64,000 bases of DNA from Ligustrum vulgare (lineage: Eukaryota; Streptophyta; Magnoliopsida; Lamiales; Oleaceae), in the NCBI GenBank assembly GCA_963555705.1, contig CAUVWQ010000025.1, positions 124,001 through 188,000 on the forward strand, given 5' to 3'. The notes beneath the pieces are model-generated. The model saw nothing but the letters and a program-made list of their open reading frames with translations. It ran no database searches and was not told the origin of the DNA. This document shows, piece by piece, positions 23,885 through 38,065 of the stretch; within the stretch, counting starts at the first letter, position 1; each line of letters starts with the position of its first letter. The position numbers and the translations under genes are program-made.

Positions 23885-25990
23885 TAATAATAAGCCTATG
23901 TTTGGTGACTGCGAGGTTAGTGCAATTGTGCAACCCTGTTTGCAATTGAATTTAATTTCATATTGATTTTAGAATGTGATTCGGAGAATGTACATTTGAG
24001 AATGTGATTTGGTATCATTTATTACACTGAAACACAGCATACTGCCATTATAGGTTTCTCCATATTTTGTCCACCAGAGTACTGCCATTACAGTTTGAAA
24101 GTTAGGATAATTCAACTGCCATTAGAGTTTTCTCCACATTTTGTCCACCAGAGTACTGCCATTGTAGTTCGAAAGTTAGGATAATTCAACTTTGAGGAAA
24201 AATTTCTCAAATCTATAATTTTCAAATTTACTCATTCTTATACCCAACTTTACTAGAAAAAATGTCTAAGCTGCTTATTTTTTTGAAAAGTAAGTTGACA
24301 TGCACTTGTAATAATAAGCCTATGTTTGGTGACTGCGAGGTTAGTGCAATTGTGCAACCCTGTTTGCAATTGAATTTAATTTCATAATGACTTGAGAATG
24401 TGATTCGGAGAATGTGATTTGGTATCATTTACTACACTGAAACACTGCGCACTGCCATTATATTTTTCTCCATATTTTGTCCACCAGAGTAGTGCCATTA
24501 CTGTTTGAAAGTTTGGATAATTCAACTGCCATTGTAGTTTTCTCCATATTTTGTCCACCAGAGTACTGCCATTATAGTTCGAAAGTTAGGATAATTCAAC
24601 TTTGAGGAAAAATTTCTCTAATCTGTAATTTTCAAATTTACTCATTCTTATACCCAACTTTATTAGAAAAAATGTCTAAGCTGCTTATTTTCTAGAAAAG
24701 TAAGTTGACATGCACTTGTAATAATAAGCCTATGTTTGGTGACTGCGAGGTTAGTGCACTTGTGCAACCCTGTTTGCAATATAATTTAATTTCATATTGA
24801 TTTGAGAGTGTGATTCGGAGAATGTTCATTTGAGAATGTGATTTGGTATCATTTACCCCACTGAAACACTGCGCACTGCCATTATAGTTTTCTCCATATT
24901 TTGTCCACCAGAGTAGTGCCATTACTGTTTGAAAGTTTGGATAATTCAACTGCCATTATAGTTTTCTCCATATTTTGTCCACCAGAGTACTGCCATTATA
25001 GTTCGAAAGTTAGGATAATTCAACTTTGAGGAAAAATTTCTCTAATCTATAATTTTCAAATTTACTCATTCTTATACCCAACTTTGCTAGAAAAAATGTC
25101 TAAGCTGCTTATTTTCTAGAAAAGTAAGTTGACATGCACTTGTAATAATAAGCCTATGTTTGGTGAGTGCGAGGTTAGTGCAATTGTGCAACCCTGTTTG
25201 CAATTGAATTTAATTTCATATTGATTTGAGAATGTGATTCGGAGAATGTACATTTGAGAATGTGATTTGGTATCATTTATTACACTGAAACACAGCATAC
25301 TGCCATTATAGGTTTCTCAATATTTTGTCCACCAGAGTACTTCCATTACAGTTTGAAAGTTAGGATAATTCAACTGCCATTAGAGTTTTCTCCTTATTTT
25401 GTCCACCAGAGTACTGCCATTGTAGTTCAAAAGTTAGGATAATTCAACTTTGAGGAAAAATTTCTCAAATCTATAATTTTCAAATTTACTCATTCTTATA
25501 CCCAACTTTGCTAGAAAAAATGTCTAAGCTGCTTATTTTCTAGAAAAGTAAGTTGACATGCACTTGTAATAATAAGCCTATGTTTTCTGACTGCGAGGTT
25601 AGTGCAATTGTGCAACCCTGTTTGCAATTGAATTTAATTTCATATTGATTTGAGAATGTGATTCGGAGAATGTACATTTGAGAATGTGATTTGGTATCAT
25701 TTATTACGCTGAAACACAGCATACTGCCATTATAGGTTTCTCAATATTTTGTCCACCAGAGTATTGCCATTACAGTTTGAAAGTTAGGATAATTAAACTG
25801 CCATTAGAGTTTTCTCCATATTTTGTCCACCAGAGTACTGCCATTGTAGTTCAAAAATTAGGATAATTCAACTTTGAGGAAAAATTTCTCAAATCTATAA
25901 TTTTCAAATTTACTCATTCTTATACCCAACTTTGCTAGAAAAAATGTCTAAGCTGCTTATTTTCTAGAAAAGTAAGTTGACATGCACTTG
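23885..25990 (+). repeat. Transition units between the 2120-bp and 808/2913-bp registers
   Basis: Units start at 23885, 24309 (410 bp, hybrid), 24719, 25143 and 25567. The unit at 23885 is the partner that normally follows a 384-bp unit. Those at 24719 to 25567 carry the TACCCCACTGAA, GAGTGCG and TTCTGAC subtypes of the preceding block. Nothing other than satellite is present. Confidence 0.85.
24309..24718 (+). repeat. Hybrid 410-bp monomer
   Basis: The left half matches unit 27607: it follows the TTTTTTTGAAAAG palindrome variant, has GACTTGAG and lacks one 14-mer. The right half has CTGCCATTATATTTTTC and GTTTGGATAATT, as in unit 28440, two units further on in the HOR. A single join that skips about 833 bp of the 27607-28440 order would make this unit. 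The switch lies between about 24430 and 24455. Confidence 0.75.
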
Positions 25991-26798
25991 TAATAATAAG
26001 CCTATGTTTGGTGACTGCGAGGTTAGTGCAATTGTGCAACCCTGTTTGCAATTGAATTTAATTTCATAATGATTTGAGAATGTGATTCGGAGAATGTTCA
26101 TTTGAGAATGTGATTTGGTATCACTTACTACACTGAAACACTGCGCACTGCCATTATAGTTTTCTCCATATTTTGTCCACCAGAGTAGTGCCATTACCGT
26201 TTGAAAGTTTGGATAATTCAACTGCCATTATAGTTCGAAAGTTAGGATAATTCAACTTTGAGGAAAAATTTCTCTAATCTATAATTTTCAAATTTACTCA
26301 TTCTTATACCCAACTTTGCTAGAAAAAATGTCTAAGCTGCTTATTTTCTAGAAAAGTAAGTTGACATGCACTTGTAATAATAAGCCTATGTTTGGTGACT
26401 GCGAGGTTAGTGCAATTGTGCAACCCTGTTTGCAATTGAATTTAATTTCATATTGATTTGAGAATGTGATTCGGAGAATGTACATTTGAGAATGTGATTT
26501 GGTATCATTTATTACATTGAAACACAGCATACTGCCATTATAGGTTTCTCCATATTTTGTCCACCAGAGTACTGCCATTACAGTTTGAAAGTTAGGATAA
26601 TTCAACTGCCATTAGAGTTTTCTCCACATTTTGTCCACCAGAGTACTGCCATTGTAGTTCGAAAGTTAGGATAATTCAACTTTGAGGAAAAATTTCTCAA
26701 ATCTATAATTTTCAAATTTACTCATTCTTATACCCAACTTTGCTAGAAAAAATGTCTAAGCTGCTTATTTTCTAGAAAAGTAAGTTGACATGCACTTG
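25991..26798 (+). repeat. 808-bp dimer (384+424), first of a tandem pair
   Basis: Units 25991 (384 bp) and 26375 (424 bp) recur directly at 26799 and 27183. The 424-bp partner has TTACATTGAAACAC and CCACATTTTGTCC. The dimer also appears once in later rounds (29712-30519 and 35168-35975), so here it is locally duplicated. Confidence 0.9.
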
Positions 26799-29711
26799 TA
26801 ATAATAAGCCTATGTTTGGTGACTGCGAGGTTAGTGCAATTGTGCAACCCTGTTTGCAATTGAATTTAATTTCATAATGATTTGAGAATGTGATTCGGAG
26901 AATGTTCATTTGAGAATGTGATTTGGTATCACTTACTACACTGAAACACTGCGCACTGCCATTATAGTTTTCTCCATATTTTGTCCACCAGAGTAGTGCC
27001 ATTACCGTTTGAAAGTTTGGATAATTCAACTGCCATTATAGTTCGAAAGTTAGGATAATTCAACTTTGAGGAAAAATTTCTCTAATCTATAATTTTCAAA
27101 TTTACTCATTCTTATACCCAACTTTGCTAGAAAAAATGTCTAAGCTGCTTATTTTCTAGAAAAGTAAGTTGACATGCACTTGTAATAATAAGCCTATGTT
27201 TGGTGACTGCGAGGTTAGTGCAATTGTGCAACCCTGTTTGCAATTGAATTTAATTTCATATTGATTTGAGAATGTGATTCGGAGAATGTACATTTGAGAA
27301 TGTGATTTGGTATCATTTATTACATTGAAACACAGCATACTGCCATTATAGGTTTCTCCATATTTTGTCCACCAGAGTACTGCCATTACAGTTTGAAAGT
27401 TAGGATAATTCAACTGCCATTAGAGTTTTCTCCACATTTTGTCCACCAGAGTACTGCCATTGTAGTTCGAAAGTTAGGATAATTCAACTTTGAGGAAAAA
27501 TTTCTCAAATCTATAATTTTCAAATTTACTCATTCTTATACCCAACTTTACTAGAAAAAATGTCTAAGCTGCTTATTTTTTTGAAAAGTAAGTTGACATG
27601 CACTTGTAATAATAAGCCTATGTTTGGTGACTGCGAGGTTAGTGCAATTGTGCAACCCTGTTTGCAATTGAATTTAATTTCATAATGACTTGAGAATGTG
27701 ATTCGGAGAATGTGATTTGGTATCATTTACTACACTGAAACACTGCGCACTACCATTATAGTTTTCTCCATATTTTGTCCACCAGAGTAGTGGTATTACT
27801 GTTTGAAAGTTAGGATAATTCAACTGCCATTATAGTTTTCTTCACATTTTGTCCGCCAGAGTACTACCATTATAGTTCGAAAGTTCGGATAATTCAACTT
27901 TGAGGAAAAATATCTCTAATATATAATTTTCAAATTTACTCATTCTTATACCCAACTTTGCTAGAAAAAATGTCTAAGCTGCTTATTTCTAGAAAATTAA
28001 GTTGATATGCACTGGTAATAATAAGCCTATGTTTGGTGACTGCGAGGTTAGTGAAATTGTGCAACCCTGTTTGCAATTGAATTTAATTTCATAATGATTT
28101 GAGAATGTGATTCAGAGAATGTTCATTTGAGAATGTGATTTGGTATCATTTACTACACTGAAACAGTGCGCACTGCCATTATAGTTTTCTCCATATTTTG
28201 TCCACCAGAGTAGTGCCATTACTGTTTGAAAGTTTGGATAATTCAACTGCCATTGTAGTTTTCTCCATATTTTGTCCACCAGAGTACTGCCATTATAGTT
28301 CGAAAGTTAGGATAATTCAACTTTGAGGAAAAATTTCTCTAATCTGTAATTTTTAAATTTACTCATTCTTATACCCAACTTTATTAGAAAAAATGTCTAA
28401 GCTGCTTATTTTCTAGAAAAGTAAGTTGACATGCACTTGTAATAATAAGCCTATGTTTGGTGACTGCGAGGTTAGTGCAATTGTGCAACCCTGTTTGCAA
28501 TATAATTTAATTTCATATTGATTTGAGAGTGTGATTCGGAGAATGTTCATTTGAGAATGTGATTTGGTATCATTTACTACACTGAAACACTGCGCACTGC
28601 CATTATATTTTTCTCCATATTTTGTCCACCAGAGTAGTGCCATTACTGTTTGAAAGTTTGGATAATTCAACTGCCATTGTAGTTTTCTCCATATTTTGTC
28701 CACCAGAGTACTGCCATTATAGTTCGAAAGTTAGGATAATTCAACTTTGAGGAAAAATTTCTCTAATCTGTAATTTTCAAATTTACTCATTCTTATACCC
28801 AACTTTATTAGAAAAAATGTCTAAGCTGCTTATTTTCTAGAAAAGTAAGTTGACATGCACTTGTAATAATAAGCCTATGTTTGGTGACTGCGAGGTTAGT
28901 GCACTTGTGCAACCCTGTTTGCAATATAATTTAATTTCATATTGATTTGAGAGTGTGATTCGGAGAATGTTCATTTGAGAATGTGATTTGGTATCATTTA
29001 CCCCACTGAAACACTGTGCACTGCCATTATAGTTTTCTCCATATTTTGTCCACCAGAGTAGTGCCATTACTGTTTGAAAGTTTGGATAATTCAACTGCCA
29101 TTATAGTTTTCTCCATATTTTGTCCACCAGAGTACTGCCATTATAGTTCGAAAGTTAGGATAATTCAACTTTGAGGAAAAATTTCTCAAATCTATAATTT
29201 TCAAATTTACTCATTCTTATACCCAACTTTGCTAGAAAAAATGTCTAAGCTGCTTATTTTCTAGAAAAGTAAGTTGACATGCACTTGTAATAATAAGCCT
29301 ATGTTTTCTGACTGCGAGGTTAGTGCAATTGTGCAACCCTGTTTGCAATTGAATTTAATTTCATATTGATTTGAGAATGTGATTCGGAGAATGTACATTT
29401 GAGAATGTGATTTGGTATCATTTATTACGCTGAAACACAGCATACTGCCATTATAGGTTTCTCAATATTTTGTCCACCAGAGTATTGCCATTACAGTTTG
29501 AAAGTTAGGATAATTCAACTGCCATTAGAGTTTTCTCCATATTTTGTCCACCAGAGTACTGCCATTGTAGTTCAAAAATTAGGATAATTCAACTTTGAGG
29601 AAAAATTTCTCAAATCTATAATTTTCAAATTTACTCATTCTTGTACCCAACTTTGCTAGAAAAAATGTCTAAGCTGCTTATTTTCTAGAAAAGTAAGTTG
29701 ACATGCACTTG
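26799..29711 (+). repeat. 2913-bp heptamer HOR, round 1
   Basis: Units start at 26799 (384), 27183, 27607 (409), 28016, 28440, 28864 and 29288 (all 424 unless noted). Private tags include GTGGTATTACTG near 27791, TTGTCCGCCAG near 27849, GTGAAATTGTG near 28052 and ACTGTGCACTG near 29014. All recur 2913 bp downstream up to about 32093. Confidence 0.9.
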
Positions 29712-32700
29712 TAATAATAAGCCTATGTTTGGTGACTGCGAGGTTAGTGCAATTGTGCAACCCTGTTTGCAATTGAATTTAATTTCATAATGATTTGAGA
29801 ATGTGATTCGGAGAATGTTCATTTGAGAATGTGATTTGGTATCACTTACTACACTGAAACACTGCGCACTGCCATTATAGTTTTCTCCATATTTTGTCCA
29901 CCAGAGTAGTGCCATTACCGTTTGAAAGTTTGGATAATTCAACTGCCATTATAGTTCGAAAGTTAGGATAATTCAACTTTGAGGAAAAATTTCTCTAATC
30001 TATAATTTTCAAATTTACTCATTCTTATACCCAACTTTGCTAGAAAAAATGTCTAAGCTGCTTATTTTCTAGAAAAGTAAGTTGACATGCACTTGTAATA
30101 ATAAGCCTATGTTTGGTGACTGCGAGGTTAGTGCAATTGTGCAACCCTGTTTGCAATTGAATTTAATTTCATATTGATTTGAGAATGTGATTCGGAGAAT
30201 GTACATTTGAGAATGTGATTTGGTATCATTTATTACATTGAAACACAGCATACTGCCATTATAGGTTTCTCCATATTTTGTCCACCAGAGTACTGCCATT
30301 ACAGTTTGAAAGTTAGGATAATTCAACTGCCATTAGAGTTTTCTCCACATTTTGTCCACCAGAGTACTGCCATTGTAGTTCGAAAGTTAGGATAATTCAA
30401 CTTTGAGGAAAAATTTCTCAAATCTATAATTTTCAAATTTACTCATTCTTATACCCAACTTTACTAGAAAAAATGTCTAAGCTGCTTATTTTTTTGAAAA
30501 GTAAGTTGACATGCACTTGTAATAATAAGCCTATGTTTGGTGACTGCGAGGTTAGTGCAATTGTGCAACCCTGTTTGCAATTGAATTTAATTTCATAATG
30601 ACTTGAGAATGTGATTCGGAGAATGTGATTTGGTATCATTTACTACACTGAAACACTGCGCACTACCATTATAGTTTTCTCCATATTTTCTCCACCAGAG
30701 TAGTGGTATTACTGTTTGAAAGTTAGGATAATTCAACTGCCATTATAGTTTTCTTCACATTTTGTCCGCCAGAGTACTACCATTATAGTTCGAAAGTTCG
30801 GATAATTCAACTTTGAGGAAAAATATCTCTAATATATAATTTTCAAATTTACTCATTCTTATACCCAACTTTGCTAGAAAAAATGTCTAAGCTGCTTATT
30901 TCTAGAAAATTAAGTTGATATGCACTGGTAATAATAAGCCTATGTTTGGTGACTGCGAGGTTAGTGAAATTGTGCAACCCTGTTTGCAATTGAATTTAAT
31001 TTCATAATGATTTGAGAATGTGATTCAGAGAATGTTCATTTGAGAATGTGATTTGGTATCATTTACTACACTGAAACAGTGCGCACTGCCATTATAGTTT
31101 TCTCCATATTTTGTCCACCAGAGTAGTGCCATTACTGTTTGAAAGTTTGGATAATTCAACTGCCATTGTAGTTTTCTCCATATTTTGTCCACCAGAGTAC
31201 TGCCATTATAGTTCGAAAGTTAGGATAATTCAACTTTGAGGAAAAATTTCTCTAATCTGTAATTTTTAAATTTACTCATTCTTATACCCAACTTTATTAG
31301 AAAAAATGTCTAAGCTGCTTATTTTCTAGAAAAGTAAGTTGACATGCACTTGTAATAATAAGCCTATGTTTGGTGACTGCGAGGTTAGTGCAATTGTGCA
31401 ACCCTGTTTGCAATATAATTTAATTTCATATTGATTTGAGAGTGTGATTCGGAGAATGTTCATTTGAGAATGTGATTTGGTATCATTTACTACACTGAAA
31501 CACTGCGCACTGCCATTATATTTTTCTCCATATTTTGTCCACCAGAGTAGTGCCATTACTGTTTGAAAGTTTGGATAATTCAACTGCCATTGTAGTTTTC
31601 TCCATATTTTGTCCACCAGAGTACTGCCATTATAGTTCGAAAGTTAGGATAATTCAACTTTGAGGAAAAATTTCTCTAATCTGTAATTTTCAAATTTACT
31701 CATTCTTATACCCAACTTTATTAGAAAAAATGTCTAAGCTGCTTATTTTCTAGAAAAGTAAGTTGACATGCACTTGTAATAATAAGCCTATGTTTGGTGA
31801 CTGCGAGGTTAGTGCACTTGTGCAACCCTGTTTGCAATATAATTTAATTTCATATTGATTTGAGAGTGTGATTCGGAGAATGTTCATTTGAGAATGTGAT
31901 TTGGTATCATTTACCCCACTGAAACACTGTGCACTGCCATTATAGTTTTCTCCATATTTTGTCCACCAGAGTAGTGCCATTACTGTTTGAAAGTTTGGAT
32001 AATTCAACTGCCATTATAGTTTTCTCCATATTTTGTCCACCAGAGTACTGCCATTATAGTTCGAAAGTTAGGATAATTCAACTTTGAGGAAAAATTTCTC
32101 TAATCTATAATTTTCAAATTTACTCATTCTTATACCCAACTTTGCTAGAAAAAATGTCTAAGCTGCTTATTTTCTAGAAAAGTAAGTTGACATGCACTTG
32201 TAATAATAAGCCTATGTTTGGTGACTGCGAGGTTAGTGCAATTGTGCAACCCTGTTTGCAATTGAATTTAATTTCATATTGATTTGAGAATGTGATTCGG
32301 AGAATGTACATTTGAGAATGTGATTTGGTATCATTTATTACACTGAAACACAGCATACTGCCATTATAGGTTTCTCAATATTTTGTCCACCAGAGTACTG
32401 CCATTACAGTTTGAAAGTTAGGATAATTCAACTGCCATTAGAGTTTTCTCCTTATTTTGTCCACCAGAGTACTGCCATTGTAGTTCAAAAGTTAGGATAA
32501 TTCAACTTTGAGGAAAAATTTCTCAAATCTATAATTTTCAAATTTACTCATTCTTATACCCAACTTTGCTAGAAAAAATGTCTAAGCTGCTTATTTTCTA
32601 GAAAAATAAGTTGACATGCACTTGTAATAATAAGCCTATGTTTTCTGACTGCGAGGTTAGTGCAATTGTGCAACCCTGTTTGCAATTGAATTTAATTTCA

Positions 32701-33048
32701 TATTGATTTGAGAATGTGATTCGGAGAATGTACATTTGAGAATGTGATTTGGTATCATTTATTACACTGAAACACAGCATACTGCCATTATAGGTTTCTC
32801 AATATTTTGTCCACCAGAGTATTGCCATTACAGTTTGAAAGTTAGGATAATTCAACTGCCATTAGAGTTTTCTCCATATTTTGTCCACCAGAGTACTGCC
32901 ATTGTAGTTCAAAAGTTAGGATAATTCAACTTTGAGGAAAAATTTCTCAAATCTATAATTTTCAAATTTACTCATTCTTATACCCAACTTTGCTAGAAAA
33001 AATGTCTAAGCTGCTTATTTTCTAGAAAAGTAAGTTGACATGCACTTG
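29712..33048 (+). repeat. Heptamer HOR, round 2, with one extra 424-bp unit
   Basis: Units start at 29712 (384), 30096, 30520 (409), 30929, 31353, 31777, 32201 and 32625. The first six match round 1 at an offset of 2913. An additional GACTGCG-type unit at 32201 then shifts the offset to 3337, so the TTCTGAC-type unit at 29288 corresponds to 32625. This shows single-monomer gain inside a HOR. Confidence 0.87.
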
Positions 33049-33471
33049 TAATAATAAGCCTATGTTTGGTGACTGCGAGGTTAGTGCAATTGTGCAACCC
33101 TGTTTGCAATTGAATTTAATTTCATAATGATTTGAGAATGTGATTCGGAGAATGTTCATTTGAGAATGTGATTTGGTATCACTTACTACACTGAAACACT
33201 GCGCACTGCCATTATAGTTTTCTCCATATTTTGTCCACCAGAGTAGTGGTATTACTGTTTGAAAGTTAGGATAATTCAACTGCCATTATAGTTTTCTTCA
33301 CATTTTGTCCGCCAGAGTACTACCATTATAGTTCGAAAGTTCGGATAATTCAACTTTGAGGAAAAATATCTCTAATATATAATTTTCAAATTTACTCATT
33401 CTTATACCCAACTTTGCTAGAAAAAATGTCTAAGCTGCTTATTTCTAGAAAATTAAGTTGATATGCACTGG
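33049..33471 (+). repeat. Hybrid monomer from a deletion of two HOR units
   Basis: The left half has ATCACTTACTAC, as in the 384-bp unit at 29712. The right half has GTGGTATTACTG and TTGTCCGCCAG, as in the 409-bp unit at 30520. The exchange point lies between about 33208 and 33247. Joining those two units in register removes the intervening 384+424 bp of the HOR and predicts a 423-bp product, which is the length seen. Confidence 0.85.
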
Positions 33472-35975
33472 TAATAATAAGCCTATGTTTGGTGACTGCG
33501 AGGTTAGTGAAATTGTGCAACCCTGTTTGCAATTGAATTTAATTTCATAATGATTTGAGAATGTGATTCAGAGAATGTTCATTTGAGAATGTGATTTGGT
33601 ATCATTTACTACACTGAAACACTGCGCACTGCCATTATAGTTTTCTCCATATTTTGTCCACCAGAGTAGTGCCATTACTGTTTGAAAGTTTGGATAATTC
33701 AACTGCCATTGTAGTTTTCTCCATATTTTGTCCACCAGAGTACTGCCATTATAGTTCGAAAGTTAGGATAATTCAACTTTGAGGAAAAATTTCTCTAATC
33801 TGTAATTTTTAAATTTACTCATTCTTATACCCAACTTTATTAGAAAAAATGTCTAAGCTGCTTATTTTCTAGAAAAGTAAGTTGACATGCACTTGTAATA
33901 ATAAGCCTATGTTTGGTGACTGCGAGGTTAGTGCAATTGTGCAACCCTGTTTGCAATATAATTTAATTTCATATTGATTTGAGAGTGTGATTCGGAGAAT
34001 GTTCATTTGAGAATGTGATTTGGTATCATTTACTACACTGAAACACTGCGCACTGCCATTATATTTTTCTCCATATTTTGTCCACCAGAGTAGTGCCATT
34101 ACTGTTTGAAAGTTTGGATAATTCAACTGCCATTGTAGTTTTCTCCATATTTTGTCCACCAGAGTACTGCCATTATAGTTCGAAAGTTAGGATAATTCAA
34201 CTTTGAGGAAAAATTTCTCTAATCTGTAATTTTCAAATTTACTCATTCTTATACCCAACTTTATTAGAAAAAATGTCTAAGCTGCTTATTTTCTAGAAAA
34301 GTAAGTTGACATGCACTTGTAATAATAAGCCTATGTTTGGTGACTGCGAGGTTAGTGCACTTGTGCAACCCTGTTTGCAATATAATTTAATTTCATATTG
34401 ATTTGAGAGTGTGATTCGGAGAATGTTCATTTGAGAATGTGATTTGGTATCATTTACCCCACTGAAACACTGTGCACTGCCATTATAGTTTTCTCCATAT
34501 TTTGTCCACCAGAGTAGTGCCATTACTGTTTGAAAGTTTGGATAATTCAACTGCCATTATAGTTTTCTCCATATTTTGTCCACCAGAGTACTGCCATTAT
34601 AGTTCGAAAGTTAGGATAATTCAACTTTGAGGAAAAATTTCTCTAATCTATAATTTTCAAATTTACTCATTCTTATACCCAACTTTGCTAGAAAAAATGT
34701 CTAAGCTGCTTATTTTCTAGAAAAGTAAGTTGACATGCACTTGTAATAATAAGCCTATGTTTGGTGACTGCGAGGTTAGTGCAATTGTGCAACCCTGTTT
34801 GCAATTGAATTTAATTTCATATTGATTTGAGAATGTGATTCGGAGAATGTACATTTGAGAATGTGATTTGGTATCATTTATTACACTGAAACACAGCATA
34901 CTGCCATTATAGGTTTCTCAATATTTTGTCCACCAGAGTAGTGCCATTACAGTTTGAAAGTTAGGATAATTCAACTGCCATTAGAGTTTTCTCCATATTT
35001 TGTCCACCAGAGTACTGCCATTGTAGTTCAAAAGTTAGGATAATTCAACTTTGAGGAAAAATTTCTCAAATCTATAATTTTCAAATTTACTCATTCTTAT
35101 ACCCAACTTTGCTAGAAAAAATGTCTAAGCTGCTTATTTTCTAGAAAAGTAAGTTGACATGCACTTGTAATAATAAGCCTATGTTTGGTGAGTGCGAGGT
35201 TAGTGCAATTGTGCAACCCTGTTTGCAATTGAATTTAATTTCATAATGATTTGAGAATGTGATTCGGAGAATGTTCATTTGAGAATGTGATTTGGTATCA
35301 CTTACTACACTGAAACACTGCGCACTGCCATTATAGTTTTCTCCATATTTTGTCCACCAGAGTAGTGCCATTACCGTTTGAAAGTTTGGATAATTCAACT
35401 GCCATTATAGTTCGAAAGTTAGGATAATTCAACTTTGAGGAAAAATTTCTCTAATCTATAATTTTCAAATTTACTCATTCTTATACCCAACTTTGTTAGA
35501 AAAAATGTCTAAGCTACATATTTTCTAGAAAAGTAAGTTGACATGCACTTGTAATAATAAGCCTATGTTTGGTGACTGCGAGGTTAGTGCAATTGTGCAA
35601 CCCTGTTTGCAATTGAATTTAATTTCATATTGATTTGAGAATGTGATTCGGAGAATGTACATTTGAGAATGTGATTTGGTATCATTTATTACACTGAAAC
35701 ACAGCATACTGCCATTATAGGTTTCTCCATATTTTGTCCACCAGAGTACTGCCATTACAGTTTGAAAGTTAGGATAATTCAACTGCCATTAGAGTTTTCT
35801 CCACATTTTGTCCACCAGAGTACTGCCATTGTAGTTCGAAAGTTAGGATAATTCAACTTTGAGGAAAAATTTCTCAAATCTATAATTTTCAAATTTACTC
35901 ATTCTTATACCCAACTTTACTAGAAAAAATGTCTAAGCTGCTTATTTTTTTGAAAAGTAAGTTGACATGCACTTG
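33472..35975 (+). repeat. Heptamer HOR, round 3 remainder
   Basis: Units start at 33472, 33896, 34320, 34744, 35168 (384) and 35552. The first four match 30929, 31353, 31777 and 32201 in subtype order, including GTGAAATTGTG and ACTGTGCACTG. The 808-bp dimer closes the round. The TTCTGAC-type unit seen in rounds 1 and 2 is absent. Confidence 0.85.
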
Positions 35976-38065
35976 TAATAATAAGCCTATGTTTGGTGAC
36001 TGCGAGGTTAGTGCAATTGTGCAACCCTGTTTGCAATTGAATTTAATTTCATAATGACTTGAGAATGTGATTCGGAGAATGTGATTTGGTATCATTTACT
36101 ACACTGAAACACTGCGCACTACCATTATAGTTTTCTCCATATTTTCTCCACCAGAGTAGTGGCATTACTGTTTGAAAGTTAGGATAATTCAACTGCCATT
36201 ATAGTTTTCTTCACATTTTGTCCACCAGAGTACTACCATTATAGTTCGAAAGTTAGGATAATTCAACTTTGAGGAAAAATATCTCTAATATATAATTTTC
36301 AAATTTACTCATTCTTATACCCAACTTTGCTAGAAAAAATGAATAAGCTGCTTATTTCTAGAAAATTAAGTTGATATGCACTTGTAATAATAAGCCTATG
36401 TTTGGTGACTGCGAGGTTAGTGCAATTGTGCAACCCTGTTTGCAATTGAATTTAATTTCATATTGATTTGAGAATGTGATTCAGAGAATGTACATTTGAG
36501 AATGTGATTATGTATCATTTATTACACTGAAACACAGTATATTGGCATTATAGTTTTCACCATATTTTGTCCACCAGAGTACTGCCATTACAGTTTGAAA
36601 GTTAGGATAATTCAACTGCCATTAGAGTTTTCTCCATATTTTGTCCACCAGAGTACTGCCATTGTAGTTCGAAAGTTAGGATAATTCAACTTTGAGGAAA
36701 AATTTCTCTAATCTATAATTTTCAAATTTACTCATTCTTATACCCAACTTTGCTAGAAAAAATGTCTAAGCTGCTTATTTTCTAGAAAAGTAAGTTGACA
36801 TGCACTTGTAATAATAAGCCTATGTTTGGTGAGTGCGAGGTTAGTGCAATTGTGCAACCCTGTTTGCAGTTGAATTTAATTTCATAATGACTTTAGAATG
36901 TGATTCGGATAATGTGATTTGGTATCATTTACTACACTGAAACACTGCGCACTGCCATTATAGTTTTCTCCATATTTTGTCCACCAGAGTAGTGCCATTA
37001 ATGTTTGAAAGTTTGGGTAATTCAACTGCCATTATAGTTTTCTCCATATTTTGTCCACCAGAATACTGCCATTATAGTTCGAAAGTTAGGATAATTCAAC
37101 TTTGAGGAAAAATTTCTCTAATCTATAATTTTCAAATTTACTCATTCTTATACCCAACTTTGCTAGAAAAAATGTCTAAGGTGCTTATTTTCTAGAAAAG
37201 TAAGTTGACATGCACTTGTAATAATAAGCCTATGTTTGGTGACTGCGAGGTTAGTGCAATTGTGCAACCCTGTTTGCAATTGAATTTAATTTCATATTGA
37301 TTTGAGAATGTGATACGGAGAATGTACATTTGAGAATGTGATTTGGTATCATTTATTACACTGAAACACAGCATACTGCCATTATAGGTTTCTCCATATT
37401 TTGTCCACCAGAGTACTGCCATTACAGTTTGAAAGTTAGGATAATTCAACTGCCATTAGAGTTTTCTCCATATTTTGTCCACCAGAGTACTGCCATTGTA
37501 GTTCGAAAGTTAGGATAATTCAACTTTGAGGAAAAATTTCTCTAATCTATAATTTTCAAATTTACTCATTCTTATACCCAACTTTGCTAGAAAAAATGTC
37601 TAAGCTGCTTATTTTCTAGAAAAGTAAGTTGACATGCACTTGTAATAATAAGCCTATGTTTGGTGAGTGCGAGGTTAGTGCAATTGTGCAACCCTGTTTG
37701 CAATTGAATTTAATTTCATATTGATTTGAGAATGTGATTCGGAGAATGTACATTTGAGAATGTGATTTGGTATCATTTATTACACTGAAACACAGCATAC
37801 TGCCATTATAGGTTTCTCCATATTTTGTCCACCAGAGTACTGCCATTACAGTTTGAAGTTAAGATAATTCAACTGCCATTAGAGTTTTCTCCACATTTTG
37901 TCCACCAGAGTACTGCCATTGTAGTTCGAAAGTTAGGATAATTCAACTTTGAGGAAAAATTTCTCAAATCTATAATTTTCAAATTTACTCATTCTTATAC
38001 CCAACTTTACTAGAAAAAATGTCTAAGCTGCTTATTTTTTAGAAAAGTAAGTTGACATGCACTTG
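35976..38065 (+). repeat. 2090-bp pentamer HOR, copy 1
   Basis: Units start at 35976 (409), 36385 (424), 36809 (410), 37219 (424) and 37643 (423). Private tags are AAATGAATAAGCTGC, GATTATGTATC, AGTATATTGGCATT, TTTTCACCAT and GTTTGAAGTTAAG. The last carries a 1-bp loss and explains the 423-bp unit. This first copy alone reads GACTTTAGAATG near 36890. Confidence 0.9.
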
